From Rhizophlyctis rosea (taxonomy: Eukaryota; Chytridiomycota; Chytridiomycetes; Rhizophlyctidales; Rhizophlyctidaceae): 64,000 bases of DNA. Positions 46,421 through 57,034 of the stretch are shown piece by piece. The translations under genes and the position numbers were made by a program. Each line of letters begins with the position of its first letter. Positions within the stretch are counted from its first letter, which is position 1. Under the pieces are notes generated by a model. The model was not told the DNA's origin. It did no database searches and was given only the letters and a program-made list of their open reading frames with translations. The stretch lies in assembly GCA_027596075.1 (NCBI GenBank), contig JADGJC010000052.1, positions 1 to 64,000 of the forward strand, read 5' to 3'.

Positions 46421-47263
46421 ATGTCATTCCCGCCCGACCCTTACGAGTCTCTTGCTTTCACCAGGTTAAGTGAGACAACATATGTCCACACACCACCATC
46501 AGCAATATCCGGGCCACCAACTACCAACAAGGATCCTCATACAATTATATTTTGTGCCTGGATGGGCGCACCCGCCCGCCCACTCCGCAAATATTCCGAC
46601 CACTACATCTCCATATACCCCCAAGCCCGCATCCTGCTCTGCATTTCTCGATATTCTGATTTTCTGACTTCCTCGACCACCACCTTGAAGAGTTACCTTG
46701 AACCCGTCATTGCGCTATTGAAGGGTGCGGATCCGGATGGCATCTTTGTCCACATATTCTCCAACGGCGGTGCCTACACCTTCACGCTCCTTGCTCAACT
46801 CTACTTATCAACAACCGGAACTCGCATCCCAACACCCAGAATCATTCTAGATTCTTCTCCCTCAACCATTGGCGAAATCACACCCTCAGCAACAGCATTT
46901 GCTTACTCCCTTCCCAAACATCCACTCATCTACTACCCAGGCTACGCAGCAATTTACCTTCTCGTAATCTGTATCGCCGGATACTCCCTCATCACCGGCG
47001 CGAAAGTATCAATACAAGTGGCATATGAGGGGTTGAATGATGAGAGTTTAGTGCCGCTGAAGAATGCGAGGAGGTGTTATATTTACAGTAAAGAGGATGA
47101 GCTGGTGAATTTTAGACATGTGGAGAAGCATGCGGAGTGGGCTGAGAGTGAGGGGTGTGTGGTTAGGACGGAGAAGTTTGAGGGGACGAAGCATGTTGCG
47201 CATGTTGTTGGGGATTGGGGGAGATATTGGGGTGTTGTTGGGGAGTTTTGGGGAGGCAAGTGA
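46421..47263 (+). CDS. TMEM53/DUF829-like alpha/beta hydrolase
   Basis: Intronless, 280 residues. TMEM53-family proteins are alpha/beta-hydrolase-like and tied to the nuclear envelope/ER in animals. The order fits: TIIFCAWMGAPARPLRKYSD, the elbow IFVHIFSNGGAYTFTLLAQL with Ser, IILDSSPSTIG, a hydrophobic stretch (AAIYLLVICIAGYSLITGA) likely spanning or lying in a membrane, YIYSKEDELVNFRHVEKH and GTKHVAHV with a His. The ATG at 46421 is the first in frame. The substrate is unknown. The gap 45937-46420 upstream shows no gene. Confidence 0.87.
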   Translation: MSFPPDPYESLAFTRLSETTYVHTPPSAISGPPTTNKDPHTIIFCAWMGAPARPLRKYSDHYISIYPQARILLCISRYSDFLTSSTTTLKSYLEPVIALLKGADPDGIFVHIFSNGGAYTFTLLAQLYLSTTGTRIPTPRIILDSSPSTIGEITPSATAFAYSLPKHPLIYYPGYAAIYLLVICIAGYSLITGAKVSIQVAYEGLNDESLVPLKNARRCYIYSKEDELVNFRHVEKHAEWAESEGCVVRTEKFEGTKHVAHVVGDWGRYWGVVGEFWGGK

Positions 47264-48135
47264 ACTTTGAGGCATGTGACCGTCATGCATTGCAATTGTG
47301 TTGAATATCGAGCTTATGGCGAGAGGATGGCTATCTGTTCTGTGCCTACTTGACCAATTAGGAAAAAGCAACGCAAATTCACTGTACATCTATGATGTCG
47401 GGGTAATAAGCGTTTTGAATACACTCTACCTTCTAACGTGGAGCTTACCATGGCTATAATATGCCTGAATGAGAATATGAAGTCTAAGTCATGCACACAT
47501 TCAATTCGTAAAAGTGGGCGTCTGAGCGGAAGATTTTGACCAAAGGACCCTCTGAAGGACCCGTTTCCGTGCTTGCGCGATTTTCGCTGTTGGGGAATAT
47601 TCCAAGCCCTCTAGATTTTGCCGTGATCTGCCCATGTTTGCCAAATAGGTGTCGGAGTATCGCCGCGTTTTCCCTCGTAGCACCGCGCGGAACCATCATG
47701 CGTCGCACAAATTGTGGAGGTGACCCTATCTGGTGTGGAGATGAGATGAGAGTCTGTACAAATAAGGGCACCGTGCTGCCAAAGAAGGGTGTATCAACCT
47801 AAATTCACTGTACTCGTAACACTATAGAATGCTGAAACACTCAAAGGGAATGTTCTACCTGCCTAAGACCGGACTTCCGGTACCCGACACGATTTCTCAA
47901 AGCATCCAACATGTTGTATTCGGGCGCTGGGCTTTTAGTCAGGGACAGCAGGCCGGGAAAGCATGGCATCATATCTGCGGGGCCATGAGCATGCATGCGA
48001 CGCGTGATGGAAGAAGGTTGTGCCTGCCAAGCTGCTCCTGGAATTTCACATAAAAATCCATTGTGTTCCCACCTCCCTCTGTATTCTCCGCTTGTCCAAG
48101 TTTCTCGCACTTCCACAAGTTACAAAACCGTCACC
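47264..48135. other. Intergenic region upstream of AA9 gene
   Basis: No supported gene in about 870 bases. Short open frames on both strands have no domain. It includes the promoter of the secreted cellulolytic gene. Confidence 0.4.
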
Positions 48136-49499
48136 ATGAAGTTCTCTACTCTCGCCGTCGCTGCTGGCCTTGTTGCCTCTGCATCCGCTCAGTAAATGGT
48201 CCTTCAACATACTTATATGTATCAAATGTATATTGATCACTACTTTCCACTTTGACCAGCTACCACGTTGTCAACGTCAACGGTGACACCGCTTCCCTCC
48301 GTCAGCACTATAAGAACCCTTACCAGGCTGACATTGACACTCCCGTCACTAGTGACGCGATCAACGTAAGTTCTGATCCATGTCAACGTGGAAACTTTGA
48401 TGTTTGTAAATATACATTGTAAACAAATATTGCATCACCACAGACCGACGACATTGTCTGCGGTGCCAACCGCCCCTTCACTAGCCCTGGCACTCCCCTC
48501 ACCATCACTGGTATGTGTTCTTCCTAATCTATCATCTGGAGATGACCGCCCCCGACTTCATGATTTGCCAGCTGGTTCCACCGTCAAGGTTCTCTGGACC
48601 TCTGTCTACCACTTGGGTCCCTCTGCCATCTGGGCCTCTAGCACCACTGAGCCTCCCTTCAACTGGGTTAAGGTCTGGGAACAGACCCGTGTCGGTAACC
48701 AATGGTCCTCCGACATCATTGAGGCCAACGGCCACACTTTGAGCTTCCCCGTTCCCACCGGCATGGCCAACGGCCGCTGGTTGTTCCGCATTGAACAGTG
48801 AGTGTCGTTCTCCTTTGTCACCATCTATCATCACTCTGTACTGACGGATTTTCCCCATTAACTAGCCTTGGTCTCCACGTCGCCTCCTCTGTCGGTGGTG
48901 CCCAATTCTACATCCGCTGCTTCGATGCCAACATCGTTGGTGGTGGATCCTCCACTGGCTCCCCTGTCCAGAAGCTCCCCGGTGTCTTCACCACCACCAC
49001 CCCTGGTGTCGTCTGGAACCCCTGTAAGTGTTCCGTGAAGTTGTTCATCTGATCTCCAAGCGAGTCCTGCATGTCGGTTCTCATATGTGTATTCCGTCTT
49101 AAGACAGCGGTGACCAATCCGCCTACCCCCAATTCGGCGGTCCCGTTGCTTCCTTCTCTGGTGGCTCCAGCAACCCCGTCACCACTACCACCACCCGCAC
49201 CACTACCACCACCACCTCCTCCGTCGTCCAGAACCCCCCTACCACCACAACTACCACTCAACCTCCCCGAACCACCACCACCACCACTACCGCCCCCACT
49301 GGCCAAACTGTTGCGAAGTATGGACAATGTGGTGGCCAAGGCTACAATGGGCCCACGACTTGCGCTTCTGGCTGTAAGTATCATTCAACTGATCCTTCTC
49401 TGAAACACTCAATAAATGCTGACGCAACCATTTCCTCTTCCCTTCAAACCATCAGCTACCTGCAAGTTCTCCAACACCTACTACTCTCAATGCTTGTAA
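48136..49499 (+). CDS. AA9 lytic polysaccharide monooxygenase with CBM1
   Basis: Copper enzyme that oxidatively cleaves cellulose. Exons 48136..48191, 48260..48365, 48444..48510, 48572..48797, 48866..49023, 49104..49373 and 49456..49499 give 308 residues in phase. Signal peptide MKFSTLAVAAGLVASASA is followed by mature His1 (HYHVVNVNGD); the first intron splits the His codon. Second copper His lies in VYHLGPSAIWAS, and the axial Tyr in GGAQFYIRCFD. Other AA9 marks are DDIVCG, WLFRIEHLGLHVA and KLPGVFTTTTPGVVW. A Thr-rich linker leads to the C-terminal CBM1, YGQCGGQGYNGPTTCASGST to YYSQCL, with its Cys and aromatic residues. Secreted; expected on plant cell wall. Confidence 0.95.
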
Positions 49500-50230
49500 G
49501 CGTGAGTTCCGCAGCAATCGCCGCTTCGTTAGCATGTCTCCTTTCATGCAAAGGACAGTCTGTCTGCATCAGTCCTTGAAAGTATAATGCTTTGGGCAGG
49601 TCCCAAATAATATATATATGGTTGTGAACAGGTTCCGTGCAGGAATGGTTCCGTTTACATTGGGTCTGGGCTGTTGTTTCTATTGTCAATTTTGCTGGGA
49701 CGATTGTTTGCATTTTTTGGAATGTTTGCAAATATCCAGAAGCTGATTGTATATTTCTGTGATGTTGACCACATCAACCCACGTCATTGTGTATCAACTT
49801 CGTTTGAATTGCCGCCAAGAGACTGTGATGCTGCCACCCCGTTTCTCCCATCGACATGCCTTCCTGCGCTGATATAAAAGATGCGAGACAATTTTCAGAA
49901 GCAAGTGTGTTGATGAAAAGGCTGAATACGTTAGATGATTTTCATCAAGTTTTCTCCACGACGGTTCGATAGTGCTCACTTTTTGACGAAGATTGTTCGA
50001 AGCCTAGAGTCGACTCTCGAGACATGGGTGTGAGGAATGGGGTGGACGGATTACATAATCATATTTCGGGGTGGAGGCGAAGCATGTGAATGGCCGCTTG
50101 CACATTCAAAAATAGCATCAATACCGATTCTGTGAACTGATGTCATATGTCAAATATCAACACCATCAAAGAAGTCAACCCCTCCCCAGCGATCTTCTTC
50201 TCTTAGCTAAACGTAAACGGAGTATCCTAT
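49500..50230. other. Intergenic region
   Basis: Between the AA9 gene and the reductase. No supported coding sequence, repeat or RNA gene. Confidence 0.4.
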
Positions 50231-51539
50231 ATGATAGAAGGAAAGAGATGCCTCGTAAGTCATACGCGAATCCCCTGTCTTGGCTCATCACGGCAGGAGA
50301 TGTAAATTTATATTCAACCTTGAACAGGTAACAGGCGTATCGGGCTACATCGCAGGCCATGTAGCAGATCAGCTGTTGGCCCAAGGACACTTTGTTCGTG
50401 GAACCGCTCGCGATCCGGCTAAAGCCAAACCTTTGGCCGATCTGTTCAACAAGTACGGCGATGGCAAGTTTGAGGTTGTCAAAGCGGATTTGGGAGATGA
50501 GAACGCGTTTGTTGAGGCCGTCAAAGGTAGAGCTTTGTTGATTTGTCCGTTACTGGGACCGGACGGGCTTGGGCATGGACCGCAGTGCTAATAATCTTCA
50601 ACCTTTTCATAGGAATGGACTACATCTTCCATCTTGTTTCAGCGTTCCATTTGGGTGGCGGTGATCCTTGGAAGAATTACATCAATCCTGCAGTATGTAG
50701 TACTTGTCTTTCATCTCTAACTACATGAGCTCGCCCTCACATCCCTGATGGTTGAACGGCACCCTTTCCTTCCTGGCCGCTGCCCAGACTCACGGAACCC
50801 CAACTCGCGTCATCATAACCTCCTCCTCGGCCGCCATATTGGACTTCTCCAAGCTTGCAGCTGGCCACATCTTCACTGAAGAAGACTGGAACAATGTGTC
50901 GATTGAGCAGATCAAGCAGCAAGGTGAAGCGGCTGGAATCGGAGCTGCGTACTTGGCGAGTAAGACTGAGTCTGAACGTGCTGCTTGGAAGTTCATGGAT
51001 GAAAAGAAGGTACTTATGCTCGTCTGCTTTTTGCCGAATTGATCTTACGTGAGATTTGCCAATTCCTCCTGAACACCCTCCTCCACCAGCCCAACTTCGC
51101 CCTCACAACCCTCCTCCCAGTCTTCGTCCTCGGCCCCCCCCACATCCCACCCCAATCGCCCACCGACATAAGGTCCTCCCTCAACAACAGCTACCCCTAC
51201 ATCTCCGGCGCTCTCTCAACCCTCCCACCACGCGACGCATTCTCCAACTTCGTAGACGTCCGCGACGTTGCAGCCGCGCATATCAAAGCTGCTTTCCTCC
51301 CCATTGCCGAGGGAAAACGGTACATCCTCTCGGCTGGTGCGTTCACGCCTGCCGGCATAGCGGCTGTGATTCGGAAGGGGTTTCCTGGGTTGAGGAAAGT
51401 GCCTACGGAGGGAGCGATGGAGACGGGGGCGGAGAGTGAGGTTAGTAGTGAGAGAGCGAGGAGTGAGTTGGGAGTTGTGTTTAGAGGGTTGGAGGAGTGT
51501 GTAAGGAATACTGTTGGATGCATGAAGGGGTTGGTTTGA
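50231..51539 (+). CDS. NAD(P)-dependent extended SDR reductase (Gre2/cinnamoyl-CoA reductase-like)
   Basis: Reduces aldehydes or ketones with NADPH. Exons 50231..50254, 50328..50526, 50613..50692, ~50752..51009 and 51090..51539. The first exon MIEGKRCL joins in phase to VTGVSGYIAGHVADQLL, the Rossmann glycine motif. Then GTARDPAKAKP, DYIFHLVSAFHLGGGDPWKN, RVIITSSSAAI and the catalytic Tyr/Lys in GAAYLASKTESERAAW (YxxxK as YLASK). FVDVRDVAAAHIKAA is typical of the substrate-domain end. Phases fit throughout, but the fourth exon has no AG at its acceptor (the intron would end in GATGG before TTGAACGGC). That suggests a mutated splice site, sequencing error or early decay. Confidence 0.83.
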
Positions 51540-52246
51540 AAGGTGGTTCGGCTTGATCTGTGGGATGTTGTCAGCAGATTTGGGAAGCCATCCAGTAATC
51601 TGGTTATGTTATGTATAGTACAGATTGTGAATCAGGGGGCAAAGCCCGAACCGACGACAACGCCTTCAGGTAGTCCCACATATTTCGATAATGATTTGTA
51701 TGTGTTTAGAATGGATGATCATACGGTTGCTGCACTTGAAGATATCAATAGTTTTGCGTAATGAAGCTTTCCATGATGATTGACGTTGGCGACTCCTTCT
51801 CCACGGACGGCGCCTAAATAGCCTGGACCCTCGCGTTTGACTCCATTGGGTCGGGCACTGGCTGGGTTGAAACCCGCCTGAGTATCGAACGGTGACAGTA
51901 CAAAGGTCGAGTTCCAACCACTCCGTATACCCTCACCACACCAAATGCACCAGCCAGAGCCAACACATCAAACATCAAACACCCGAACCAGATGTCTATT
52001 TCCGAACTCCCATCATGATCACCTGCCAACCCTAATCTAAGCGAATCGCCCGGAACTGTTCAACAAAGTGGCAAAACCAGAGCGAAAGGACAATAACGCA
52101 AAAACTGTAATTCTACATGTTAGAAATGTATGCACTATAATACATTATTTACATCCTCAACCAGCACTTTCAGCAACTTTTGCTTGGAAAGCGTTTCCCC
52201 TAACCCCCCATCGGCGCTCAAAAGCACACGACATCAGACCCGTTCG
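51540..52246. other. Intergenic region between convergent genes
   Basis: Three-prime flanks of the reductase (+) and WC-1 (-). No supported gene. Confidence 0.4.
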
Positions 52247-54831
52247 TCATGCGGCGGCTTTCCGGGCAGACTTAGCAAATCGTAGCCCACATGCGTTGCT
52301 GTACGAAAAAAGACAATTAGATATCCGTCAACACTTGAGCCATAAGATGCGCACAACGGAATCTGCCACCCACCACAAATTTCGCTGGTTGTCTGGACCC
52401 TTCCTCCACTCCGGACTGTAAGTAGTATGACACTGCGCACACTCCGTCGGTCCATCTGCCCCGCGCGTTTTCTGAAAATGAGGATGCCGGATACAAAGCG
52501 TCAGGACATATGCGTACCCCATCCACCCCTCAAATCCACAAAGACAAACAAGAAAAAAGCACTCACACTCTTCTTCTTCGGCACAGCCGTCAAACTCTCA
52601 ACCTCACTCCTCAACCGCTTATTATGTATCCTCAACTGATTCAACTCATAATGCAAACTCGTCACCCTAACCTCCCCCATAACATCAAACAAATTCCCCC
52701 CATCAAACAAATCCCCATATTCCGCTCCAAGCATATGCGGCTCATCCCCATCCGTCGCTTCCAAAAGCCGAATCTGCGCCACAATCGTCCTACCAAGCGG
52801 ATCCCCATCCGAATAAAGACGAAACAACACCGGAACATGCGATCTTTTATTCACAATCTGACATCTTACGTTCTGCACGATGCGTTCGCCCGCGACGCGA
52901 CGGAGAGCGTCTTTCATGGATTGTTGGTCCGACTCGTGCACGTATTCGAGGATGGACTTGGCGTACATTTCGTCTTGGGATTGGCCAAAGAGTTCGCTGG
53001 AGTTGTTGCAGATAAAGAGGATTAGGCCTTGCGGGGAGAATTTGGCCCAGGTTTCGGCGGATTCGCGTTTGGGAACTAGGACGTCTTTGATGGGGAGCGA
53101 GGGGACGAACTTTTCGCGGCCTGTTAGGACGAAGCATTTGGTGCGTTTGCCTGCTTCGCCTTCGTACATCTGATGAAGGCGTTCGGGTCAGTTTTGGGAC
53201 ATCGACACACATATTAAGAAAGATACATACGTGGCCATTGATCTCCATGTACATGTAGCCGGACACCTTCCTTCTGAAGCGACAGATGATGTTGATAGCA
53301 TCCTCCGGCGCCGCAGACCGCAACTCCCGCATAACTGATACCAAATCCGCCGGATGTACAAACTCACTCAAAGGATGTCCCATCAACTCTTCCGCACTAT
53401 ACTCCAACAGCTTTTGTGACGAATTCGGTGCCGCGTACAGGAACAATCCCCGTAACGAAAGAATATGTACAAAGTCGCCGAAACTCTCAATGAAGTTGTG
53501 CATTACTCCGGGCAGCTCTGGTGTTATCTCGCGAGGTGCTGGAGAATGGGCTGGCGCGATGAGATCATGTACTTCTTCGTTGAAATCGGCGTAGTTGTCG
53601 ACTTGAACAGAATGGGTCAATCGCTTCTATATCTATGCCAAATTTGAGATCAATGCAAACATACTTGAAGCCCTCGCGTCCAGTTGACTTGCGATCTGAT
53701 AATTCACCGAATATGTCCCATCTGAATGCGGTCGTTAACACTGAGGAACACAAAAGGTATGCCACACATATGGACGCCTGCCTTTCATGCGATTTAGAAT
53801 GGACTTCGGCTGATCTACAAGATCTACCTGCAGTCCGACGTAGAAAGCAATTTCCCCTGGCCGGTCGTACTCACTACTGAAGATTAGTAACTATAATCAA
53901 AAAGGCATCCAACAATCAAGACATACATCGGAATCAATGTCATCAGATTGATGAAGGGCTACAAGTGAGCAACGTCAATATTGATAACACCCAAATCACA
54001 AGTTCAATGAAAGGTAACGTACCTCTCCAGTCTTTTTGTAATTGATAGCAGTGTACTGACATTCCTCCCGACGGTCGACACTATCCTTGATCGCATGGAT
54101 CACCCCATTATCGCAGTACTTTCGAAATGATCCCTTTTCGACTTGACCATCCGGTGCTACGTTCAACCATCAGTGTCATGGTATGCCATTCTATGCAATG
54201 CCAACCATTACAAACATTGTAGAAATCTGCAGTTCTTTCCCATCAATTCCTGTTCCGAATAGCCGGTCAACCTAGTCAAAATTTTATCAGCACTGAATGC
54301 TCTATCTTCCCGCCAGCCAAATGTTTACGCACTTTGTGAACGTGTCGCTGACATATACAATCTGGAGAACGAACACCATGTCAATGATTACATCAAATGT
54401 TTGTTTTGAGGCGCTTAGAACGAACCGGGTTGTCTCCTCTTCGCATGTCTGTTACCAAAAAACTGCAGCTCATATCAACTGGACCGACATCGATCTGTCA
54501 TCGGGATTCGCGGTAAGTATGAGCCTGTATTCTCGCCGAATTGTCTTCGCAACGCCACGCACCACAGGATTTGGCCGCGATACCAATTTGGTAAGCACTC
54601 GCAATAGATCGAACCCTAAGCGCCGAGTCAGAATTTGCGAGGTAAGTCCAAGGAGTATACCGCATTACCTGTACTCGAGTATATCCCGCTCGCCGTCAGA
54701 GATTGGTTTACTCTTCCTGTGCCTTTAAAATATTTGTTTAGAGGCGAAATGTAACCAAGCCGGCAAGCGGAACGAACCCATTGCACCGAACGGTGGAAGT
54801 CGCGGAAACTGGGAATGGGAGTCGCTTTCAT
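52247..54831 (-). CDS. White Collar-1-type blue-light photoreceptor and GATA factor
   Basis: Flavin-binding transcription factor for blue-light and clock responses. Thirteen exons, in coding order: 54669..54831, 54566..54615, 54426..54494, 54333..54361, 54216..54271, 54023..54156, 53927..53958, 53782..53876, 53665..53721, 53231..53601, 52567..53169, 52374..52471, 52247..52298; 602 residues, all in phase. The LOV domain has GPVDMSCSFLVTD, IVYVSDTFTKLTGYSEQEL and the photoactive-Cys motif GKNCRFLQSPDG, then NYKKTGEPFINLMTLIPI and FYVGLQVDLVDQPKSIL. Two further PAS domains follow (FGDFVHILSLRGLFLYAAPN; SPQGLILFICNNSSELFG). The C-terminal GATA finger is CAQCHTTYSPEWRKGPDNQR to LCNACGLRFAKSARK. 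One intron is GC-AG (donor at 53781). The first exon is uncertain. Confidence 0.94.
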
Positions 54832-55458
54832 CTGTCCTTTCGCTGCTTCCTGCTTCGCTGCGACTATGGGACAGAAGCTCGGTCAGTGCTTCGCCGCATA
54901 TCAAAACATAACGGTAGCCGTGCGGGAATGACACTCACGGATATGACGAACTTTTGAATGACGTGGCATTGTGTGCCAGTTGTAGCAGAGAGAAGGCGGA
55001 CATGGTATTTGCCCTCGGTCCGCCGTCCCTATCTTATGAGAAAGACACTGTTGCTGCCGCAGTGGGTACGCCTTTGCCGAAACAGGTTGGAAGTTGGGGA
55101 AATCCTCGAAACAATAACGGTGCAGCGGACAGCTCGTAGATTGGTGGGAGAGTACCGACGTATGTGTACGGTGTATGTGCACCAGTCGGATAGGTGCAGT
55201 GCAGCGGGAAGTGTGGGAAATGGAAGCGTACAAATGGAGGGTGGAAGTGTCGCTGACCGTCCAACCTTGACGATCGCATGTCGCATGATTTGGAGACCAT
55301 CCCCAATTGGGTGGCGTCCTACTAATCCCGTGGCGGTGCACAGACTGTGGCTGGATGACAGACTACGCCACATTCGCATTCATTTCCGTAAAACTGCATT
55401 CCATTCAACACACATTCAACAGGCTATTCTTACACCCGATCTAACCAGAAATTAGCAT
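54832..55458. promoter_or_regulatory. Shared divergent promoter region, WC-1 / SRR1-like
   Basis: Gap of 627 bases between two divergently read genes. It contains open frames on both strands but none with a domain. An upstream WC-1 exon could lie here (a Ser/Glu-rich frame at 54725-54934, -). No light-response element was identified by eye. Confidence 0.45.
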
Positions 55459-56607
55459 ATGATGGAGGAGGACGGTTTTACTCTCGTCCGAAGGGGGAGA
55501 CCTGCACGAACGCCTACGCCTCCTCCATGGAGTGCACAAGGTCCAAAGAAGAATGGGGCAGGGTTTGGGTACAAGCAAATGGGGTCTCACGGACTAGCTC
55601 TACGAGCACCACCCTCACTAGAGAAGGTCGCAGCGGAAATTGACTCTAAGAAGTAGGTATGTCATACGGCCGTACATATCTTGCATCAGTAGTGACCAAC
55701 GCTGACAGCCATGCTTCTGAAGAGCGGCCATGTTGAAGAGCGAGTTCTACTTAAAGTTAAAAGGTGCTGTCTATAAATAGCACGTTGCGCTCCCACCCAC
55801 TTGGTATTCACCTTCTAGCAGATGCCTTCCAACCCCATATCACCACCTTTTACTCAACCCACCCGAATCGACCCTTCGATGTTGTCTGCTACGGCCTCGG
55901 TCCTCTTTCCACGTCTTTCGTTTCCCAATACCAGTTCGCTTTCCTCTTAATCCTATGTGAATTGTTCCATGTATGTTACCCGAGGTGCGCCCTTTCTGTC
56001 AATCGCCCACACGAGCTCAAGTAACACGTAGATCAACGGATCACGACTGATCTTCGACCCTGTGTTTACCGAAACTGATAAACAAATTGTAGAAAGCTAT
56101 GAAGTTACACCCATAGAGGAGAACGAGGTAAGTCATCATGCTCTCCATCCACTTACATCTGTGGCTCTCGTCCCATCCGCGCAGCACCAATCTCACCCAA
56201 ATCCCCAGCGCTGCAACCACCCAACAACAAACCCAACCCTCTTCTACATGCCCCACTGCGGCCTCCCCCTCTACTCCAACATCCTCCGCTCAAACTGGTC
56301 CCCAACTCAACTGCCCCAAATCCTCCTGATAGGCAACAGCTTCGACGCATATTCCCTCCAACCCCGATCAGTCGTAGCCAAAAAAGGCCCCTTCGTCGTG
56401 CGCATGCTGGAAAGTGGTGGGAAGTACGAGGAAGTGCCGTTTCCGGGCGGGTTCGAAAATGGGAATATATTCAATAATACTAGTTTGCATTTGTTTGGGA
56501 AGGTGGTATGTGGGGATGGGGAAGGTGGGGAAGGTGGGTTGGGTGAGGACTTTTGGAGTGTTGGTGATGGAGGAGAAGGGGATGTTGAGGACCCTGAGGT
56601 TATATAG
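55459..56607 (+). CDS. SRR1-family protein
   Basis: SRR1 proteins take part in light signalling and the circadian clock in plants; yeast Ber1 is the fungal relative. The start MMEEDGFTLVRRGRPART at 55459 is followed by GFGYKQMG. A later exon encodes NRPFDVVCYGLGPLSTSFVS, ending at 55970, then 56032..56127 (LIFDPVFTETDKQIVESYE) and 56209..56607 (FYMPHCGLPLYSNILRSNW, ILLIGNSFDAY). The SRR1 core order is therefore complete: CYGLG, DP.F, MPHC and GNSF. The segment 55652-55762 is unresolved: EERVLLKVK and LSINSTLRSHP are in different frames, and no single intron fits. The C-terminal 45 residues are Gly/Glu/Asp-rich. Confidence 0.82.
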
Positions 56608-57034
56608 TTTATGTAGATGTCGTTACCAGAAGACAATGGTTCCTTCACCTCTGAGACCATCCTTGCTCTGCGTCGCTGACAATTATTTGCTACAGAAATT
56701 TTATTAAAATATGTACAACAAATGGAGTACGAGAAGAAAGCCCCTCGCACCATCACAACATCAGCTAAACCTCCCACAGAAAACCCCTAACGATTCAAAT
56801 ATTTGCAAGCTCGCTACTGATGCAAAAGGAAAGAAATCATAAAGCCGTCAGGAAGAAAAAATCCCCAGGAAAGAACCGTCCTCACAATCAATTGGGAAAG
56901 AAGAGGAAGATGCTACAAACTAAAACACGCTACCGAAAAAAAACCCATCCTCCTCCTCAACATCATCAAACGACGCAAAAAAACCCATTAAAGCCTTCAG
57001 CGACTAACTAAAAGAATAAACCAACCCACAAACC

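Noticed and set aside
54297..54728. Plus-strand open frame with GTAAGT-like sites opposite WC-1
   Set aside because: The minus strand encodes the conserved LOV exons with exact phases; the plus frame is a shadow.
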